Source: Jacaranda mimosifolia
Lineage: Eukaryota > Streptophyta > Magnoliopsida > Lamiales > Bignoniaceae
Reading direction: 5' to 3'
DNA length: 64,000 nucleotides
NCBI GenBank assembly: GCA_018894105.1
Contig: CM032122.1
Span: 39,339,404-39,403,403, forward strand
Shown here: positions 12,081-24,800 of the stretch, in pieces
Numbering within the stretch: position 1 is the first letter of the stretch
Layout of the letters: each line of letters opens with the position of its first letter
The notes under the pieces: model-generated
Told to the model about the DNA's origin: nothing
The model's database searches: none
The model's input: the letters and a program-made list of their open reading frames with translations, nothing else
Position numbers and translations under genes: made by a program

Positions 12081-13335
12081 ATCTACAATCCAAACGCGAA
12101 AAATCAAGAATCTTGAAGATACAAAAATAAATTAATAAAACAACTTGTAAAGGAAATCTAATCAGGGATTTGGATTGTTGAAATATTTTTCATATTTTGT
12201 TACATTTAGTATCTTGTAGCATTGCTTCTGGTACTGTGAAATTTAACTTTAGTCACTTATTTTTTCCTCAAAGTAACTACAATTATTTGTCCAGTTTACT
12301 CCTGAGAATTCAGTAGAAATTTAGCCAAGTTTTTTAACTACATTTCCTAAAAATTGTCTGAAAAGGAGACTTGAAACAGTTGATTTAACCCCTTGAAGAA
12401 CTTTTTGCCAAACTTCAGATCAGATCAGATCATATCAAGATTAAATCTCAAAGTTGGGAAAAAAACCAAAAATGAACATGGAAAATATTAGGAGTAAAAA
12501 TACATAGAAAAAGTTTGTATGTTATATGAAAGCAGCAAAGAGTTGTGTTTCCCAAGGGAAGAAACTGCTTGCATGAACCCTAACCCTAACCCTGGAAACA
12601 GAACCCGATGAGGGTTGGATCTTAAATGAACCAATATAATCAGATCCAGTAGTATCCCTTTTCCTACAACAAAATTCAGTTTAGGCTCATGCATATATAT
12701 ATATATTTATACATATAGCCATTTTCTATTGGCATTTTTTCTCCTCCAAATCTACAAGGAAACTTGCTGGTTCTGTCATACATCCAGCAAGAAATTTGAA
12801 GATGTGTGATGAGTACATATATATACACACTTATATATAATCAGAAACAGTATATACATAAGTGTATAAAGAGACATGATCATCAAGCTGGGAGAAAAGA
12901 ACAACATTATAATACTCAACTTACTGATTTTCTTGCAATGAATCATAGCTTCCACCAACCAGTTAAACCAAAAAGAAGCAGAAGAACAACTAAAAAGGGC
13001 AATTTTGAGAAGAAAATGCATACAAAAAGCCCAGTAAAAGAGAAGAATAGTTATATTTGGAAAGTCATGACAAAGAGGAAGAACAGAAGAAGCAGTGTTT
13101 CTGGGGGAATGATACATCTGAAGGGTCGCTGTCTTCATGAGAGTCAGAGATTTATAGAGAAAGCGATAGGAAGATCTCAGCAAAATCTGGAAATAAAGAA
13201 AGCACAATACAAATGACAAAGGCTAAAGGGCTTCCTTTTACTTTACTTTCATCAGGAGGATTTTTCAGAAGTTACTGGTGATATAGCTGTAAGACCACAA
13301 GGAATGTATACTTCAACACACATATATATAAAGGG
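12081..13335. other. Upstream region and possible primary transcript of MIR319
   Basis: This lies 5' of the MIR319 hairpin on its sense strand and probably holds the promoter and start of the pri-miRNA. A TA microsatellite near 12690-12706 could supply a TATA element. Overlapping ORFs of 147 (minus) and 136 (plus) residues at 12776-13219 have biased composition and no family features; I do not call them genes. Confidence 0.45.
12576..12593. promoter_or_regulatory. Telo-box-like AACCCTA repeat
   Basis: Three near-tandem AACCCTA units, about 500 bases upstream of the MIR319 hairpin. Telo-box motifs are known cis elements in plant promoters and 5' leaders. A role here is inferred from position alone. 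Confidence 0.4.
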
Positions 13336-13373
13336 GTTGTGGGGTGGGTGGGTGGGTGGGAGTGGGGGGTCTG
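13336..13373 (+). repeat. GGGT tandem tract, potential G-quadruplex
   Basis: A run of at least six G-blocks of three to six Gs separated by one to four bases (GGGGTGGGTGGGTGGGTGGG, then AGTGGGGGG). It meets the intrastrand G-quadruplex pattern and lies about 1.3 kb upstream of the MIR319 hairpin, with the C-rich strand being the MIR319 sense strand. Confidence 0.7.
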
Positions 13374-14511
13374 TGGAAAGAAAAAGAGGGCCGGGGGGTA
13401 TGTCTGCAGAAGCAAAACTGGAACTGTATGCAAGAAAAGGAAAATAATATGTGGTGGGGTGGGGTTTTCTTTGACCATCTATACTTCTTTAAGCTTTTCT
13501 TACATCTCTGTCATCAGAGGTTGTGAGCAATTAGTGTCTGCTTTTCTCTACCAGTTTCTTTGTTAAAACTAGTTGTTGAGAAGCATATATAGAGGGAGAT
13601 AGTAGGGTTCTAGATTGCAGAAAGTCTGGTGATGGGGACATTACTCAAATGACAGATTTACCCCAACTCTAATGTCTTATTTTCTTGTAATTAATCTTAT
13701 TTGGCAATATCTTGGAAGAAATAAGAGTAGTTAATCTTGCCAAAATCACTTATCAAATTTAAATAAATCTCATATATATGGAAACTATAGGTTAATTGAT
13801 CAAAATTAGGTTCACTATTGAGGCATTGTCTTGCCACTAGTTAAGGGTCAACATTGAGGAAGAATTTTATTACTTCAAAAGACACGGACTGCAAAGTACT
13901 ACAATTTTGATCAGTTGAACCATTGAATCATTATATTTCGTTCAATTAGAAAGAATTTCAATACAAAAATATAGCAAATTAATACTTTAGCTTCATGAGA
14001 TATAAATGTATCGCAAGTAAGTACAAAGTGTTATAATATCACATGACCAAGTCCTCAAAACCCTAATAATAACTAGTCCTAACATAAGAGCATACCATGT
14101 GTTGATGTTGCCTGAATCATAACATCAAATGTTGGTTTATCTGCCAAAATCCACTAAACTACATGGGATTGTAATAGAAAGCCAAATGGTACCCCATGTT
14201 GCTTGTCTAATAAAGTATAGGCCATTGTTCCAAATTAACACACTATCTTGATTCTTCATATGATCATATCCACCTACATATAAAACCAAATCAAATCACT
14301 ATTTTATTTTATTTTAATTTTTATGTTGTGTCTATTAGCCACATTAATGCTTCTCAATTTCATGCCTCCAATGGCCCATATTGTTACAACATTACTAGTG
14401 AAAATGAAAAAGAAAAAGGATCAATCCATTCAAAATCCAATTTGATATGTGACAAAAGTTTTTAACAAATGGTAGGTTTTTACTTTTTATAACCATTGTG
14501 ATCTAAATTAA
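13374..14511. other. Intergenic, nothing recognised
   Basis: AT-rich sequence with a second G-rich patch (GTGGTGGGGTGGGG) near 13451. No gene or repeat is supported. Confidence 0.5.
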
Positions 14512-14898
14512 GACGGTGTTTGGGTGAGCTTATAAGTTTTTCAAAATATCTTATAAGATGTTTGAGAGCTTATAAAATAGCGAAATGTGTTTAGTAATTT
14601 TTTTTATAAAAAGAGCTTATAATCTTTTAAAATAATATATTAGAAACTTATAAGCTCTTTTTAAAAAAGTAAAGAATTCCTAACTTATTTTGAAGATCCT
14701 AACATGCTAGCTTAATTTTAATCATATTAATTACAAAATTGCTATTACTAATATCTTATAAGCTCAAAGATCTTATTTTATCCAAACACTTTAACAATTT
14801 ATTTTTAAAAAAGATTTAACATCTTATAAACTTTAAAAATATTTTATAAGATGTAGGAGCTTATAAGATTTTTCGAATAAGCTTAGCCAAACACGCTC
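14512..14898. mobile_element. MITE, Tourist/PIF-Harbinger-like, copy 2
   Basis: The left end is GACGGTGTTTGGGTGAGC and the right end CTTAGCCAAACACGCTC, flanked by TAA on both sides. It has the same interior organisation and the same computed length (387) as the copy at 6736-7122. No ORF is present, so it must rely on transposase from elsewhere. Confidence 0.8.
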
Positions 14899-17800
14899 TA
14901 AGTCATAAATTGAAGTGAATTCTTTTGTGATCACACTTTTGATTTGAAATGTAGGAGTTGAACTTATAATCTTTTGATTAGATTAATGGTCATTGTTTCA
15001 AATGTTAATCTTTTAAACCGCCTTTGGGGGCACTAATTCCTCATTGATTGTCTTAAGCAATCTTGTAATAAAAATGTGAAGGGTACAACATAGTTATCAT
15101 TAGATAGTGTCTTAAGCTGTATTAGTCCAAATCATATAATTAACTAGACTACTAGCATAATTAACAAGTAAAATAAATCCTGAAATTAAGGAAAGCCATC
15201 CAATCCCTAATCATCACTCAAACCAGCCAACATATTAGCTTCAAATTGAGTTAAATTACCATATATTTGGCTTAATTATCACTTATGGATGGTATTGTAC
15301 ATATACAGAAGGCATAATTTCATCTGCAATTATTATATATCTAAATTGTTTTATTATTATTTTTTTCAAATTAATCAAGCACACAGCTCATTCTAAATAT
15401 TGTCTTCTTGTGTTTGGCCCTAATTAATTACATATTGATTATATAATTAATTCCAAAATTTATGTCATTAAGATTGGTTAATCTCCTTGTTTGTGATATT
15501 ATCAAATTCACATTAACAATCGTTTGGTTCATCGGTTTTAGTTATATATTATGACATAGAATATTCCATGATCAATTAAACAAATAAGACTTCACACTCG
15601 AAGTATATATAATACTGAAATACTAAATATTAAGACATTGTATTAATATTATAATATGAAAACCATAAATATGAATAAGGTAAATAATTATGTTTACATG
15701 ATTTGAGATAGTCGGTAAGAGTCAGACAACTTTTTGATTGTTGTTGTTACGTGCCCAAAGAAATCTTGGTCCAAATTTGATTTGATCGTACTAAATTACT
15801 AATATGCACCAAGTGTTATTATTTTATTTGTTGTAATTGATTACTATATATATATATTTTTGAATTCACAGAATCATATGATAAGTATAATTCATTGAAT
15901 TGAGTTAATCGAATTCAAATCAAATTAAAAGACCTTATAAAGTTATCTTGATGTAACATACCGGGCCCAATTAATAATCACAAATATAAATTGAAAGTTG
16001 CCCTAATAATTACCAAAACGTACATATAGATTGGAAATTGATTGCATAATTTTAGGGGCCAATATAAAAATAAATTATCAATAAGACTATTAATTAATTG
16101 ACATGCTCAATACAAAACCTTGACTCATGAGTAAATTATTGGCTGCAAGATTAGAGGGAACGTATATCCTAATTAGGAAAATATTTTAGTGATCAATAAT
16201 ATAACGCCAACTTATCAATTAAGTTGATTAATTTTCCTAAGTTTTACTAGTTATATGCCTAAAATTTTCAAATTTTTAAGGTGTATTTGGTAATTTTATA
16301 TTCGTAACCACAGTAAGGTACATAGATGTAATTATACTAAGTCACAAAAAAATAATAATAGTAACAAAAAGTAAGTGACAATATAAAATTATTACTAATG
16401 GCATATATTAAATGAGAAAAATATAATTATTTTATTGCTAAAAACAATTTTAAGTAACAATTATCTTCGTTTTGTTAGAATATGACTTAATAGTAGCAAG
16501 AACTAAAGTTTTAAGCTATTATTATTGACAATTATAAGATAAAAAAAGTTATGCATTTTAAATTTGAAATTTGTCGGTAATGTCAATTTTGATATAACTT
16601 TTTCAGGAGGAGAAGGAATATCAAATATCATAGTCGTACATTAATTCTTTCTTGTTGGCAACGAAATATTGACATTATTTCCTTCCTTGTTCTATTGTGA
16701 TATATATATATATATTAAAACATAAACGTCAAGATTTATAAATGATTCAATGTTTCTACTTCTTTTATTTTATTGAAAAAGTCAATATTGTAATCTTTGA
16801 GATGGTGAAAGAATATCAAACGTGAATATTATGTCTTGGCTACACATTCTTATTTTTTGTTGGTAGTCAAATATTTACATTCTTTGTTTCCTCAATTCCC
16901 TGTTATGGTTAGACATAAATTAAGGTAAAGACTTATGATTTTTTTTCAAAAAAGATTTTGTTCAAAAAGTTGGGATTTTGTAATCTTCAAGAGATAAAGA
17001 AACATCAATATTTTATCATTGTACAAGTACAAACCTGAATTTTTTTTTTTACACGTACATCATGAGCTCACTAGATTTTAAACTCTTAGCCTCACTCTAT
17101 ATATAAAATTTATGTCATTGAACCAAAGACTATTCGATAATACAAACTTGCAGTTAAAACTTAAATGAGCATGTCCCACTTGTATAATATGTGGATAGTT
17201 AATGGAATTAATTATTTGTTTTGTCAATAGTGAAATTTAATATTTTTATTTTCTTCATAAGGACAATTTTTATGAAACTCCTCTAACCTAAAAATTCGAT
17301 CTCACATCCTTAATTAGTAGTGTAATTTGTTTTACCCCTGGTCATCAGAGATTGATATTTCTTTACAGAGGTTTGTTAATAATATGAAAATTATCATTAT
17401 TAATAAATTAAGAAAAGTACTTATTTTGTCACCATTTTTTTAATTGATAATAATTTCTATTCTATTATAAAATAGCTTAATAGTGATAAAAATTAATATT
17501 TGATGACACATGCATAGTAATAATATAGCGGCGCCAATTATAAGAAATGGCAAAATGACTTGTAACTATTTCATTGTCACTGTGGACTTGTCACTAAAAA
17601 TAATAGCATGTTATTGATAGAATTCATATGTTATTAATATTATACTAGTGTAGTTATTATTATTATTATTATGCAGTTTTTAAAATCAATGTGCTTTTGT
17701 TATTACTAGCTAAAGGTTAATTGACTAGTTATGTTATCTTTACCTCATATTTACATATATATGAAATTCAAGATTCGAATTTTTAATAAACTTTCGATGC

Positions 17801-18861
17801 GCATCAGCATATGTAAATGAAAAGGGGGGGGGGGGGGGTGTAATCCCTTTTATTAGTATACATCGATTTTAAGGCTTTGGGGTTGCTTTTCTAAGTAGAA
17901 ACAGCGTTTTGCATGCGAAAGGGAATATAGTCTAAGTTGACGGCGGCGGAGGCACCGCTCTGTCACTGCCGCCGCCGCTGTTTTGCTGTCGCCGTATTGC
18001 TTTTTCTAGTGTGTGGAAGGAGATGGCCGCGGAGATAGGAAGACAAAAAGAGAGGGAAAAACCAAAAAAGGAAAAGGAGAATAAGAAGGGATATTATGGA
18101 CAATGAAGACGGATTGATATTGTGCAGACGACCACGTGGATTCCTAAGATTCGACTAATTGTTATTGTTGACATTATATGATATGATCAGTGTTAGAAAA
18201 ATCGAACCGTTCATTGAACCAAAAATTTTATCACTTCACGGTTCACCTGTTCAACTGTTGGTCGAACCGTAATTTTAATCGTTTGATTAGTAAATAAAAA
18301 AAATTTGAGAAAAAGTATAATATAATTGTAAAAATTCATTTTCCTCCCAAAATGATGAGGTAATTGAGGAAAAAATTAAAGTGTATTTGATTGGAAATTA
18401 ATTATTTTTATATAATAATATTTAATAAACTTGTTATATATGCATAAAATGAAATAAGAGACGGAACATATATTAAAATAAAAAATGTAAACTAGATACA
18501 TAAATGCTTTCTCAAGGTATAAAAACAAACACCAACACAAAAACATAATCCAACACAAACAACTCGATCAAACGCTAACACGAAACTGCACATTTAGACC
18601 GTTGTACTTGATCCACCATAAAATTCACTTGTTCTAACACAAACAGGAAACTAGACCATTGTACCTGATTCAGTATAGAATTACAAGAGCTTTACAAGAG
18701 CAACTCTACAGCCTAGTAGAATTCTACAATAGCCTAGATATATGTGTGTGTATATATATATACTTACTAGGAAAGATAAACATGCAGCCAATACACATTT
18801 GAGTGGATGCTCATACTTATCCACCAAAAGGAACCTCTGTCCTTCATTCATTAACTTACAT
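14899..18861. other. Long AT-rich intergenic stretch
   Basis: No gene could be supported over almost 4 kb. A poly-G run of about 16 occurs at 17825-17840, followed at about 17938-18000 by an isolated GC-rich patch of GGC/CCG repeats. From about 16300 to 17660, repeated GTCAC/GTGAC and AATAATA motifs ending near TACTAGTGTAG suggest a decayed DNA transposon, but no matching left end was found. A near-duplicated phrase around 18590-18680 (about CATTGTACCTGATTCA) is of unknown origin. Confidence 0.4.
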
Positions 18862-21800
18862 TCATTTTCTCTTCCCAAGCTTCCCAATATCCAAATCCAT
18901 AAGTCTCGCAGATGAAGACATGGGCTGCGTAGTCGACAGACCAATGGATTCAGGGATGTCTAGATCGACACTCTTGGAAGGGCCGGCAATTGCTCGCTTC
19001 ATGTCATGCTCATTCAATTGATGAACTTGGAGTTTCACTTTATCTATCTGCTCATTTTTATTGCATCGGATAATTAAGTAGTTTAGTGCCAACGAAACAA
19101 CTATTGCTGCAGATTTATCGTAATGAGGTAATCACACAAGCAGACACTACAAAAAATTAGGGTATTAACAACGATAAATTCATAGCTGATGCTACAAATT
19201 TGTGGCTCTAGCTACAAAAATGACCTAGGCAAATTCGAAGTAGATACTCTCGCAGCTAACTCTCGATCCCTCACTATGATTAATCCGTACCTGATGATTG
19301 TTTTTGTTTTTATATACATTAGTTTTCTTACATTAGTTTTTGTATAGAGAATACATAGCTAATCTGTTGCACTTCCAATGAACAAGACTATGGATTGATA
19401 GCTAGTAATTTTTGTTACTTGGTATCTAAAAAAATTATATCTGCTGTGAGAATTTGTAGTTATAATTTGTAACAACAGTTATGAAATTAATCTTTTAGCA
19501 ATTTCTCCATAGCTGATACCTAAATTTTTCTGAGGATAGTATCTCCTTACCAATTCATTATGATGAATGGACGAACGTGCAATGGCAAGTCTTTGCTGCA
19601 AATCCTCTACTTTCCTCCTTTGGTACTCGAGATTCTCCATTTCACTCCCTCTTTCGCCTGATTGCTGGTACAAAGCTGCAGGCAGATAAAGATAAGTTAC
19701 CTGATAACTAGCAAGGGCAAAAGTTTCAAGAAAAACTAAAGCAATTTCAAGCTAAACAAATTGCAAGAAAATCGAACATGTACCAAATTGATGTCATGGT
19801 GCACCGTGCACCTTGCCCCTCCCTAAAAGCCCAATGTTTTGGATTATCTTGTTAAATGCTTCTCCATGTGGCCATTGACAAAAAACACTTATTTAAATTT
19901 GGTAAACTTAGCTTGATTATTATTTCCCTTATTCCTTTTAAGGTAAGCTTTATAATAAGTATAAGCACTCAATCAACCCTGATGTGGACTGTGTCAGCTG
20001 TAAATAATTTTAAGAGCAGTTATCATGTTTTGGCATCAAAAGCCATACCCATATCATATGTACCAAAAACCAATTAGCAAACATGTCACAGCATTATACA
20101 CGGCGAATGGTATCAAATTTTCAGGAAAGATTGACAAGGCATGAAGATATCTTTATTGAAGCAAGATGAAGAATAATTAGGTAAAGCTGAGTCATTCATT
20201 ACACACAATCAAAAACACCCGACATGCATATGTACCTGTTAAATTTGACAGAACCCAGTTCTGTGTCGGAATATCATTAAGCTTCTTGGCCAATGTTAGG
20301 GCAGATCTTAAGATCTCTCTAGCTTGTCCAGTGTCATGTAGAGCAAGTGCCAAATTTCCTAACACAGTCAAATACTGTGAAACGAGTTGAAGATTCCCCA
20401 GATAAGTATGTGTGGTCTGCAAGCCAGAGGCTAGTCGGACTCTGCGCCAAAGTTATGGCATTTCACGAAAAGAAGGGAGAGATTAGAGGAATCAATGTTT
20501 ATATATAATTTGGATTGGAGTTCTTCCTTAGTAATCTGTCACTAAAATGAAGGGATGATAAATGCTGAAAATGAAATTGGATATAGCATCTGCCCCAGGC
20601 AGCTTTGCTCAGACAAAATTTATATTTTTCTATCGAAAGCAAAATTAAAAAATGACCCAAACCGTAAACATGATATATACCACTAATTCAGTGTGCACTC
20701 ACATGGAGGAAAAGTTTTTTAGTTATATATAACTAGTCTAATAATTTTTTAATTCAATATTATAAATTTTTATAGCATCATATAATCACATACATGACAA
20801 AAGTGACCTTCAGTCTAACAAGGAGCACTTTCAACAATTCATCCAATCTGATTCCATTTCTTATCATGTGTACGTGAACTGCAACCACACAATACAAAGC
20901 AATTTGTATTTTTTCATTGCTCCATTCTAGAATTCTTATCTAATCATTGAGTACAAAGCAGTGGGAATGATGGAAACCCAAGATGCAAATCCCTTTTTCT
21001 ATACAAATGTAATTATATCAGATTCGAAGTGTAAATGTTTCTAATAAGATTCCTCAAGCTGGATCACATCATTGCCCAAGAAATCACACCTAATGGAAAC
21101 CAAGCCTCTACTCCTACTCTGACAAGACAATACATAATTTCTCAAGCTGGACCAACTTCAATTCATAACAGAAATATTAGGCACAAAGACTATAGGATTA
21201 ACAATCATTATGCACTGCTGAAGAACTCAATTAAATAATCATGGAGAATACCATGAAAAGGGGAAAAAATATAAATGTTTAGCAACTCTTGCATGTTAAA
21301 TCAGATGCCAAGAAAGACATTGCTTGAACCAAACCCCTAAACTTTACTGTCAGTATCGTATGCAGTTATTATTCCTCTTGGAAGTCTACAACCACATATG
21401 GCTTGCCCAACCAACAAAGCACACTGAGGTAACTTCAAATGAAAAACCTTTCTGAGGCTACAAATTTAATCACTAAACAATATTGCACCAATTCCAAGAG
21501 ATAAAGAGAAACTAGAATGCAAAATTAATTATCTAACAGAAGCAATTTCAACATTTTTAAAGAGCCAGGTCAGTTGCCGGACCTTGTGAACATATTTTGG
21601 CACCAGCTACTTGACAAGAAAGCACTAATTGATGCCTTATAACGCACTCACACTTGCTACCCATATTGATGTGGGATGGGTGTTATATCTTTGATAAGAA
21701 ATAGATGCAACAGCATTGCACTGGCAAACATGTAATTTGGTGATTGAAGAATTTGATAAAATGAAACAAGAGCAATCTCATTATATTTTTACCTGGCTTC

Positions 21801-24800
21801 TTGAAGATTCTGTTGCCTCATGAGTAGAAATCCATAAGTATAAAGGGCAGTGGTCTTTTCTCGCACACCTACAAAAGAATCAATCACTCCTAAAACTGGT
21901 CCAATCAAATCAACAGCCTGTAACAGCGAACCCTTGTAAGTAGATTTTAACAATGTAATTTACAAACACTGAATCTAAAACTTCAAGAAGAGGTATTACC
22001 TTTGCTGAAGATTCAGCATCACCAATGCAGATATAAGAGACTGCCGCATAAATGCGGCTCATGGCTTGCATAGATTTGCTCTGAGTCAACTGCAAATGAA
22101 ACAATGATTAACAAAGCCAAAATTCATAACTAAACATGAGTAAATTGATCAAGGAACAAAAGGATATACATATATATATCTATACCGTTTCATGATTGAG
22201 GTGATAAGTCTTAAGTAACAGATAACACCAACAAGAAAACCCTCAACGAAGAGAAAATACAAAAATGAATATTTAAAGTAGAAATCTGTTTATATCACAG
22301 TGCCAGGTGCGAGCAAAGAGATAAACAGATTCACAATATTACCTTTGATGCTTCAAGAAAATGAAAAGCAGCTTCATCATAGCAGCCAACAGAATGAGCA
22401 TACTGTCCCCTTAGCATCTCAATTACACTCTCACAGGCCTGTAGGATGGTTGGAAAGCGAACAAACCAATTTCTCATCTGCACTAAAGCCTGGAGACATA
22501 CTCATTAGATTGTCTTTGTGACATCAAGTATGTAGAGGTTAAACGTAGATAGAGAAAATAATAAAAGATTCAAGTATCAGCCATCAGGATATTACTGTAG
22601 TCAGAGAAAGCAAAGAACTTTCCAGAATTTGCTTCTAATAACCACAGTAACAGATTTGATCTTTTAAGACAATACATAAGCTATTAAAATTAGACAAATG
22701 ATCTTAAGCATTGACATATAATTTGACTTTATTTCAAATCTATTATGAAGATAAGTAATTGTTTTAAGAACTGCATCATAACAACTACCCTATGGCAAAC
22801 TTGTAATTCACGTTTGGAACTTCCTGGAGCAAATGCTATATCTGTTTATCTTTTGTTTTGGGGGCGTTGTTGACGCCTCCATGGAGTGAAGATCCCATCT
22901 AACATGGATTTCTGGCTTTTCCACTGATTGTAAATATCATCAACATAGGTTATGCTGTCAATCGAGCATGGGCTGAGCTTACACTCGCTAAAGCTCAAAT
23001 AATATCAGGCTTGATAGTCACTGACTCAAATTTGCCTCAGATGAGGCTTAAATATAGCTAACTCACACACTCAACTTTCTTTTCTTGAGAAAAAATGAAA
23101 TATAAGTTTATATATATATATATATATATATACACAAACACACACATACAGCGTTCAAAGAGATTAATCTTGCAGACTGCACAAAATAAAAGTTCAAGCC
23201 ATTCAAAATAGATAAACTCCCAATTTGTATTTCATAACATAAGATAATAAGTCAAAACGTATCATCAAAAATTCAAAATCTTTGTTAAATAACAACATAA
23301 TATAAAAATTTGAGAGGCCAAAATCTCTTCTAAATAAGAATATGCATTGGTACGTGCACTCCATTGTCTCATAAGCTTCTCGCAGAAACCTACGACAATT
23401 TTACTTCAGTTAACTTTCCAAATAATCTAGTTGTGTGACAGCTAATAATTGCCTGAAGATTTAAACTGCGACAAAAACATAATAACTTGGATTATTAGGG
23501 TTGAACCTAATAAGGATAGCTCAAATATAAATGGGCCAAACAATTAGGTGAGCCCAGTTCAATTGACTGCCCTTCACATAAAGGCTTAAATTTAACATTG
23601 AGCAATCAGATTTCTGGACTGAAACTTCAGCAATGTATCACTTTATCTCATTTCAGGAGTGATATCCAATTATGTCCTAAACTTCACACAAATTTCAATC
23701 AAGAGGAAATCCTTAATTTGAAGTGTATTTAAGATAGAGGGGCCATGCAGGTCTGATCAAGACTAGCCATGGTGGAGGTAATGACCAACCTCTTGCGCTT
23801 CTACAAATTCAGTTCGGGTAAGATCGATTGTTACTTTGTTTTCGAGGAACTGCATTAGAAGCATTAAATAGACACCAGCCATCCAAATTGCAGAATGTTG
23901 CAACTCCACTTCTGGATGAAATAAATTGCAGAAAACACATTTTAATAACCCTTCAGGAACTGGTTCATTACTATATAACAGAACTGAGAAATCTGATCAC
24001 TACAACGGATATCATGATTCATAGGGATCTTTTACTTGGATAAGTTTCATGGTTTTCCCATACATTTTTAAACATATAACATAAACAGAAATCTGACCTC
24101 TGACCCCCTCAGAAATCCCCAACTGCACCAGCTCCTCTGCATGTAAAACAACAAATTAGATTTCAACATAAGCATCCAAAACTCAATTACACATTTATCA
24201 ATATTTTTAAGTAAAAACCCTTTCCACTCAAGAACCTATCAACTATCTCACCCTTTCCATTCATGAACTATCAACTATCTGAATGATTTATTTTCTCAAT
24301 ATCAACCATCAGTTTTTCAATTATGTTACATATAGATTCTTCTCTAGATCCAGGAGCAGGTCATAAGATTTTAGTCAAGTTGCACTATATGTTAACTCCT
24401 GTACATGTTAATCATTAGCATATGTTTAATGATGTGGGAAGCACGAGCTGAACTAAAAACTTAAAGAAGTAAGAGATATTCCCTGAGTTACTGGATTATC
24501 AGCTATTTGAGAATTATGGCATGCTTTTTTCATAGAAATAAATCACGATATCACAAGTATCTAGTTCCTTTTTAGGTCTATCGTGATGTTTAGGCGACCT
24601 ATATATGCCAAATCCACAGTCCTACAGGTAAAAAATAATAAATAAATAAATGCCTTGACTAGGAAAAACTGCAGTTGAATTACATGTGTCCTCTTTCACC
24701 TAACTTTGAAATTCAAAAACATCTAGAGGCAGTAATTATGATAGCACGAGGGGAAGTACGCTTCCCCTAAATTGCTAAGGTTCTCTTTTTATTACTCAGT

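Noticed and set aside
12776..13219. Overlapping ORFs of 147 (minus) and 136 (plus) residues
   Set aside because: Biased composition, no family motif, and both strands open over the same AT-rich segment; more likely chance or part of the MIR319 primary transcript region.
19146..19460. Complete CACTA transposon
   Set aside because: Only one terminal motif was found; the opposite inverted end and any transposase are missing.
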